Below, piece after piece: positions 6,626 to 9,383 of a DNA stretch of 9,383 nucleotides (position 1 is the stretch's first letter; every line of letters begins with the position of its first letter). Where the stretch lies: NCBI GenBank assembly GCA_964542765.1, contig CAZIVO010000129.1:1-9383 (forward strand). The letters are read 5' to 3'. The notes below the pieces were generated by a model. It was not told the DNA's origin and ran no database searches. It was given only the letters and a program-made list of their open reading frames with translations. Source of the stretch: CAZIVO01 sp964542765 (GTDB taxonomy: Bacteria > Planctomycetota > UBA1135 > UBA2386). The translations under genes were made by a program, and so were the position numbers.

Positions 6626-7578
6626 TGCTGCCCCTCCTCCGAGCGATCCTTCCCGGGCCAAGCCACGGAGCAGGGGCCCTTGGCCACAGGCTCTCGCCGA
6701 TCCGAGCTGGTGCACAGGGTGGCCACTCCTTCATCGCATACCCAAGCCAGCCGCATTTCGGCTTCCCGAATGCGAGCCTCGCTCGTGGAAGCAACAAAGA
6801 GCGCAGACCCGCTTCCGGACATCCGAACATCCGGACATCCCGCCGCACGAACCCGCGCAACCAACTGCTCCAGTTCTGGATGAAGCTCCATGGCTACCGA
6901 CTCAAGGTCGTTCACCAACCCCTCAGGTATCTCTAATCCCTTGTGGGAACCGCCCTTAACTTCCAGGACTTTATGGGAGGGGGAAATCGCGGTCAATCTT
7001 GCCCGCTGCTTTTCGTACACCGCGGCGGTCGAACATCCGAAAGGGGGGAGGATCAAGAGGAAGTGCAGGGGCTGCTCTTCGACCAAAGGAGTGAGTTGAT
7101 CCCCGATGCCCTTACCGAGTTGACGACCGGCCTCGAGAAAGAACGGAACATCCGCCCCGAGACCGCCTGCCAGGCGCATCAGAGCCTGACGGTCGAGAGG
7201 TCGATCGAACAACTCATCGAGCAAAAGAAGAGCCGCCGCAGCGTCCGAACTGCCGCCGCCAAGACCCGCGCCGGGCGGAATCCTCTTGCGCAAAAAGAAC
7301 TCCACACCGGTCTCGATCGCCGCCTCGGAAATAAACTTTCTGGCGGCACGGCAAACGAGGTTCTCCGGACCAGTCGGGACATCGAAACCGGCAGCGTGAC
7401 CCTCGGGCGGGAAATCGACCTCGAGAGAAATCCCCGCAGGTGCGGGCCGCACCACGAGTTCATCGTGCAACGCCAAGGCCTGTAACACCGTCTCGACCTC
7501 GTGGTATCCATCCTCACGAAGGCCCAGCAGACGAAGGGTGAGATTCACCTTGGCGGGAGCGGCGATGCCTAGCGCGAT
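6622..7578 (-). CDS. ispE: 4-diphosphocytidyl-2-C-methyl-D-erythritol kinase, apparent ATC start
   Basis: IspE phosphorylates the 2-hydroxyl of CDP-methylerythritol in the MEP route to isoprenoids. GHMP-kinase motifs are clear: APAKVNL near the N-terminus with Lys10 and Asn12, the ATP-binding PPGAGLGGGSS (101-111), Asp143 in GADVPFFL, and SGSGSALF (254-261). The first standard start, GTG at 7548, would cut off APAK and remove Lys10. No ATG, GTG or TTG occurs in frame between that GTG and the upstream in-frame stop at 7656-7654. An ATC at 7578-7576 sits 6 nt after AGGAG and gives a 318-residue protein with Lys10 in the textbook position, so I place the start there. The last 28 residues (from about 291) extend beyond the usual fold. 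The gene starts 46 nt after folK-panC and overlaps spoVG by 4 nt. Confidence 0.93.
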   Translation of the reverse strand: MALGIAAPAKVNLTLRLLGLREDGYHEVETVLQALALHDELVVRPAPAGISLEVDFPPEGHAAGFDVPTGPENLVCRAARKFISEAAIETGVEFFLRKRIPPGAGLGGGSSDAAAALLLLDELFDRPLDRQALMRLAGGLGADVPFFLEAGRQLGKGIGDQLTPLVEEQPLHFLLILPPFGCSTAAVYEKQRARLTAISPSHKVLEVKGGSHKGLEIPEGLVNDLESVAMELHPELEQLVARVRAAGCPDVRMSGSGSALFVASTSEARIREAEMRLAWVCDEGVATLCTSSDRREPVAKGPCSVAWPGKDRSEEGQQ

Positions 7579-7584
7579 GACATT

Positions 7585-7589
7585 CTCCT
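7585..7589 (-). promoter_or_regulatory. Shine-Dalgarno sequence of ispE
   Basis: AGGAG reads on the minus strand at 7589-7585. Six nucleotides separate it from the ATC proposed as the ispE start, which is ideal spacing. The only nearby ATG (7583-7581) is one base from this site, in another frame, and reaches a TAG after four codons, so it cannot start ispE. Confidence 0.75.
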
Positions 7590-7624
7590 GAGATTCGATA
7601 GGAAAAGATTCTAGCGCGAACGCA

Positions 7625-8914
7625 TCACGAACTCCCGAGCGAGATATTGTCGATCAGCCGCGTTGCTCCAACACGTGCCGCAACCAGCATCCTCGCCGCC
7701 GTCACGATGTCGGCATCGAGGGGTGCGAGATCCTCCTCGTTGCGCAACTCCAGATACTCGAGTTCCACCAGCGGCTCCGCCTCGATCACCGCCAGTGCGG
7801 CAGCCCGCAGGCTCTCCGCCAAACTCTCCCCCGCAAGGAACAACTCCTGTGCACGGATGAGGCCGCCGGACAGAGAAAGCGCCGCCTTGCGCTCCTGGAC
7901 GGAGAGATGGACGTTGCGGCTGGAGAGGGCGAGTCCATCGGGCTCCCGCTGGATCGGGCAGGCACGGATCATGATCGGAAAATCGAGATCGCTCGCCATG
8001 CGTCGAATCACCGCAAGCTGCTGGGCATCCTTCTCACCGAAGTAAGCCCTCGTCGGGCGAGCGACGGCGAACAACTTCGCGACCACCGTCGCGACCCCCG
8101 CGAAATGACCCGGCCGGAAGGCTCCTTCCATGTCTTTCGCCTCGGTACCGATCGCGAGATCGGTGCAGAAGCCCTCGGGATACATCGCGGTCGGGTCGGG
8201 CGCATACACGACATCCACTCCCTCCGCGCGCAGGATCTCGAGATCCTGCTCGAAGGTGCGCGGGTATCGCCCAAGGTCATCCCCCGAGTCGAATTGCTTG
8301 GGATTGACGAAGATGGTAGCCGCAACACGATCGCACTCGGCGCGGGCCGCGCGCAACAACGACACATGCCCATCGTGCAAGGCTCCCATCGTTGGCACCA
8401 ACCCGGTCACGCAACCACCTGCGAGCCACGTCATATTGACGGCAGAAAAATCCGCAACATCCTCGCACACGCGCGGACTGTCCGGGCGCGCAAGTTCACC
8501 TGACTCCACGCCGATCTCCGCAAGCGGCTGCAGCACGAAGTCCCGGTCCCACATGCGCGGATGAGGAACGATCAGATTCTTGGTGTCGATCCGTTGATCG
8601 CCGAAAAGCAACAGGTCGAGATCGAGCGGCCTCGATGAATTCGGCGCACTCGAAATGTCCCGACCGGCCTCCCTCTCCAACTGCTTGCACAGATCGAGCA
8701 AGGTGACCGCATCGAGATCCGTCTCTATCCGCGCGACCCCGTTCAAGTAGGGCCCCTGATCGGGCGGCCCACCGACAGCCTCGGTCTCCCGCAGCGAGGA
8801 CACGGCGAGCACCCGCAAGCCTGGCAAGGCGGCAAGCCTCTGGATCGCCGCGTGGATCTGCCTCTCACGGTCGCCTTCATTGGCTCCCAGACCGAGATAT
8901 GCGATCACAGCCAT
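7625..8914 (-). CDS. folK-panC: Fused HPPK (FolK) - pantothenate synthetase (PanC)
   Basis: One 429-residue frame holds two enzymes. Residues 1 to about 148 are 6-hydroxymethyl-7,8-dihydropterin pyrophosphokinase of folate synthesis: YLGLGAN (6-12), SSLRETEAVGG (39-49), and the metal-binding RPLDLDLLLFG with Asp98 and Asp100. Residues from about 151 to 429 are pantoate-beta-alanine ligase: LVPTMGALHDGH (172-183) with the HIGH-type His180 and His183, FVNPKQF (202-208), YFGEKDAQQL (291-300) and the KMSKS-like SSRN (331-334). Both sets of key residues are intact, so both activities are expected, although the linker is almost absent. I chose the ATG at 8914, which yields the canonical MAVIAYLGLGAN; the frame is open to 9013, but that extension overlaps pssA and is Arg-rich. 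It begins 25 nt after pssA and has only a weak Shine-Dalgarno sequence. Confidence 0.95.
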   Translation of the reverse strand: MAVIAYLGLGANEGDRERQIHAAIQRLAALPGLRVLAVSSLRETEAVGGPPDQGPYLNGVARIETDLDAVTLLDLCKQLEREAGRDISSAPNSSRPLDLDLLLFGDQRIDTKNLIVPHPRMWDRDFVLQPLAEIGVESGELARPDSPRVCEDVADFSAVNMTWLAGGCVTGLVPTMGALHDGHVSLLRAARAECDRVAATIFVNPKQFDSGDDLGRYPRTFEQDLEILRAEGVDVVYAPDPTAMYPEGFCTDLAIGTEAKDMEGAFRPGHFAGVATVVAKLFAVARPTRAYFGEKDAQQLAVIRRMASDLDFPIMIRACPIQREPDGLALSSRNVHLSVQERKAALSLSGGLIRAQELFLAGESLAESLRAAALAVIEAEPLVELEYLELRNEEDLAPLDADIVTAARMLVAARVGATRLIDNISLGSS

Positions 8915-8939
8915 GGATCGATCCAAGCCACCATCGCCA

Positions 8940-9383
8940 TCAGTTGAGCCCTGGCGACGAACCCGGAGCCGCATGCGCGAAATCCGCAGGATCATCAGCC
9001 GCCCCATCAGCACTGTCCGGCGGCGGCCCCATACGGCCAGCCGTCGCCAACCGCCACAGCCCGATCACCATCCCCGAGAGCAGGTAACAGACCGACAGAA
9101 CCACAAGCGCCAGCTGCCACTCGATGGCAGCGATGAAGATCAGCACGACCAGCGTCGCGAAGAAAGGAAAAGAATGTCGCCCGCGCACCAGACGGTTGAC
9201 CAGATGCGGATAAGGAAACCTGCTCACCATCAAGAGCCCGGCAAGACCCAGCACGAACGGCAGACTCAGAACCAGACCATCGTAGAAGGTGTCGCCGATC
9301 CCCAAGAAACGTACACTCAACACCCCCTCATCACCCCGGGTCGTGAAGAAGGCGATCAGACTGCACACGACGGCGGCGGCGGC
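8940..9383 (-). CDS. pssA: CDP-diacylglycerol-serine O-phosphatidyltransferase, C-terminal part
   Basis: The last 147 residues of a membrane protein are visible; the frame is open through the window edge, so the apparent GTG at 9368 is not the start. Three membrane helices are clear: about LSLPFVLGLAGLLMV, FFATLVVLIFIAAI and LALVVLSVCYLLSGMVIGLW. Between the first two, SRFPYPHLVNRLVRGR matches the polar loop of PssA-type CDP-alcohol phosphatidyltransferases. These make phosphatidylserine from CDP-diacylglycerol and serine in the inner membrane. The catalytic DG-AR-G-D-D motif would lie upstream, outside the window, so the assignment rests on the C-terminal pattern. A soluble tail of about 30 residues rich in Asp, Ala and Pro ends the protein. 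The gene is the first one visible in the operon; its promoter is out of view. Confidence 0.82.
   Translation of the reverse strand, partial: AAAAVVCSLIAFFTTRGDEGVLSVRFLGIGDTFYDGLVLSLPFVLGLAGLLMVSRFPYPHLVNRLVRGRHSFPFFATLVVLIFIAAIEWQLALVVLSVCYLLSGMVIGLWRLATAGRMGPPPDSADGAADDPADFAHAAPGSSPGLN

Noticed and set aside
6820..6842. Short repeated ACATCCG-like units
   Set aside because: They fall in the ispE codons for the CPDVRMSGSG motif, so coding constraint explains them and they are not a repeat array.
6943..7485. A 180-residue plus-strand open frame
   Set aside because: It is antisense to ispE, whose GHMP motifs are unmistakable; no ribosome site or protein similarity supports it.
8915..9013. 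N-terminal extension of FolK-PanC by 33 residues
   Set aside because: The extension overlaps the pssA coding end, is Arg/Met-rich and precedes the canonical FolK start MAVIAYLGLGAN.

Overview
This is a GC-rich bacterial chromosomal window. Essentially all of it is one head-to-tail block of genes on the minus strand, followed by an initiator tRNA. The closest fit I can suggest is Planctomycetota or a related lineage. The reasons are a fused AroD-AroE protein, a SpoVG-family protein with a zinc-ribbon insertion, and a large exported HEAT/TPR-like repeat protein. This assignment is an inference from gene style, not a marker-gene placement. I see no insertion sequence, phage gene, CRISPR array, toxin-antitoxin pair or defence gene.

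In the direction of transcription (high to low coordinates) the layout is: the C-terminal part of a phosphatidylserine synthase (pssA, cut by the window edge); a fused FolK-PanC protein; ispE; spoVG; a Rossmann/DUF2520 dehydrogenase-like gene; fused aroDE; aroK; a 953-residue exported repeat protein; tRNA-fMet; a strong hairpin; and possibly the first 19 codons of another gene at the left edge. Gaps between the protein genes are small: 25 nt, 46 nt, a 4-nt overlap, 65 nt, an 8-nt overlap, a 4-nt overlap and 17 nt. The eight genes therefore look like one operon with several translationally coupled pairs. No gene-free stretch exceeds 100 bases.

The cluster combines building-block pathways: phospholipid synthesis (pssA), folate (folK), pantothenate/CoA (panC, perhaps the DUF2520 gene), isoprenoid precursors (ispE) and the shikimate pathway (aroDE, aroK). 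Chorismate from the shikimate pathway is also the source of the p-aminobenzoate used in folate synthesis, so the grouping is metabolically coherent. SpoVG is the one likely regulator.

The points most worth a second look are these. The ispE reading frame has no ATG, GTG or TTG that would keep its conserved N-terminal motif; it has an ATC codon at ideal distance from a perfect Shine-Dalgarno sequence. FolK and PanC are fused in one polypeptide. SpoVG carries an embedded four-cysteine zinc ribbon and an acidic tail. The DUF2520 protein might supply a missing pantothenate step. Otherwise this is an ordinary housekeeping region, and I did not find a new defence or mobile system.
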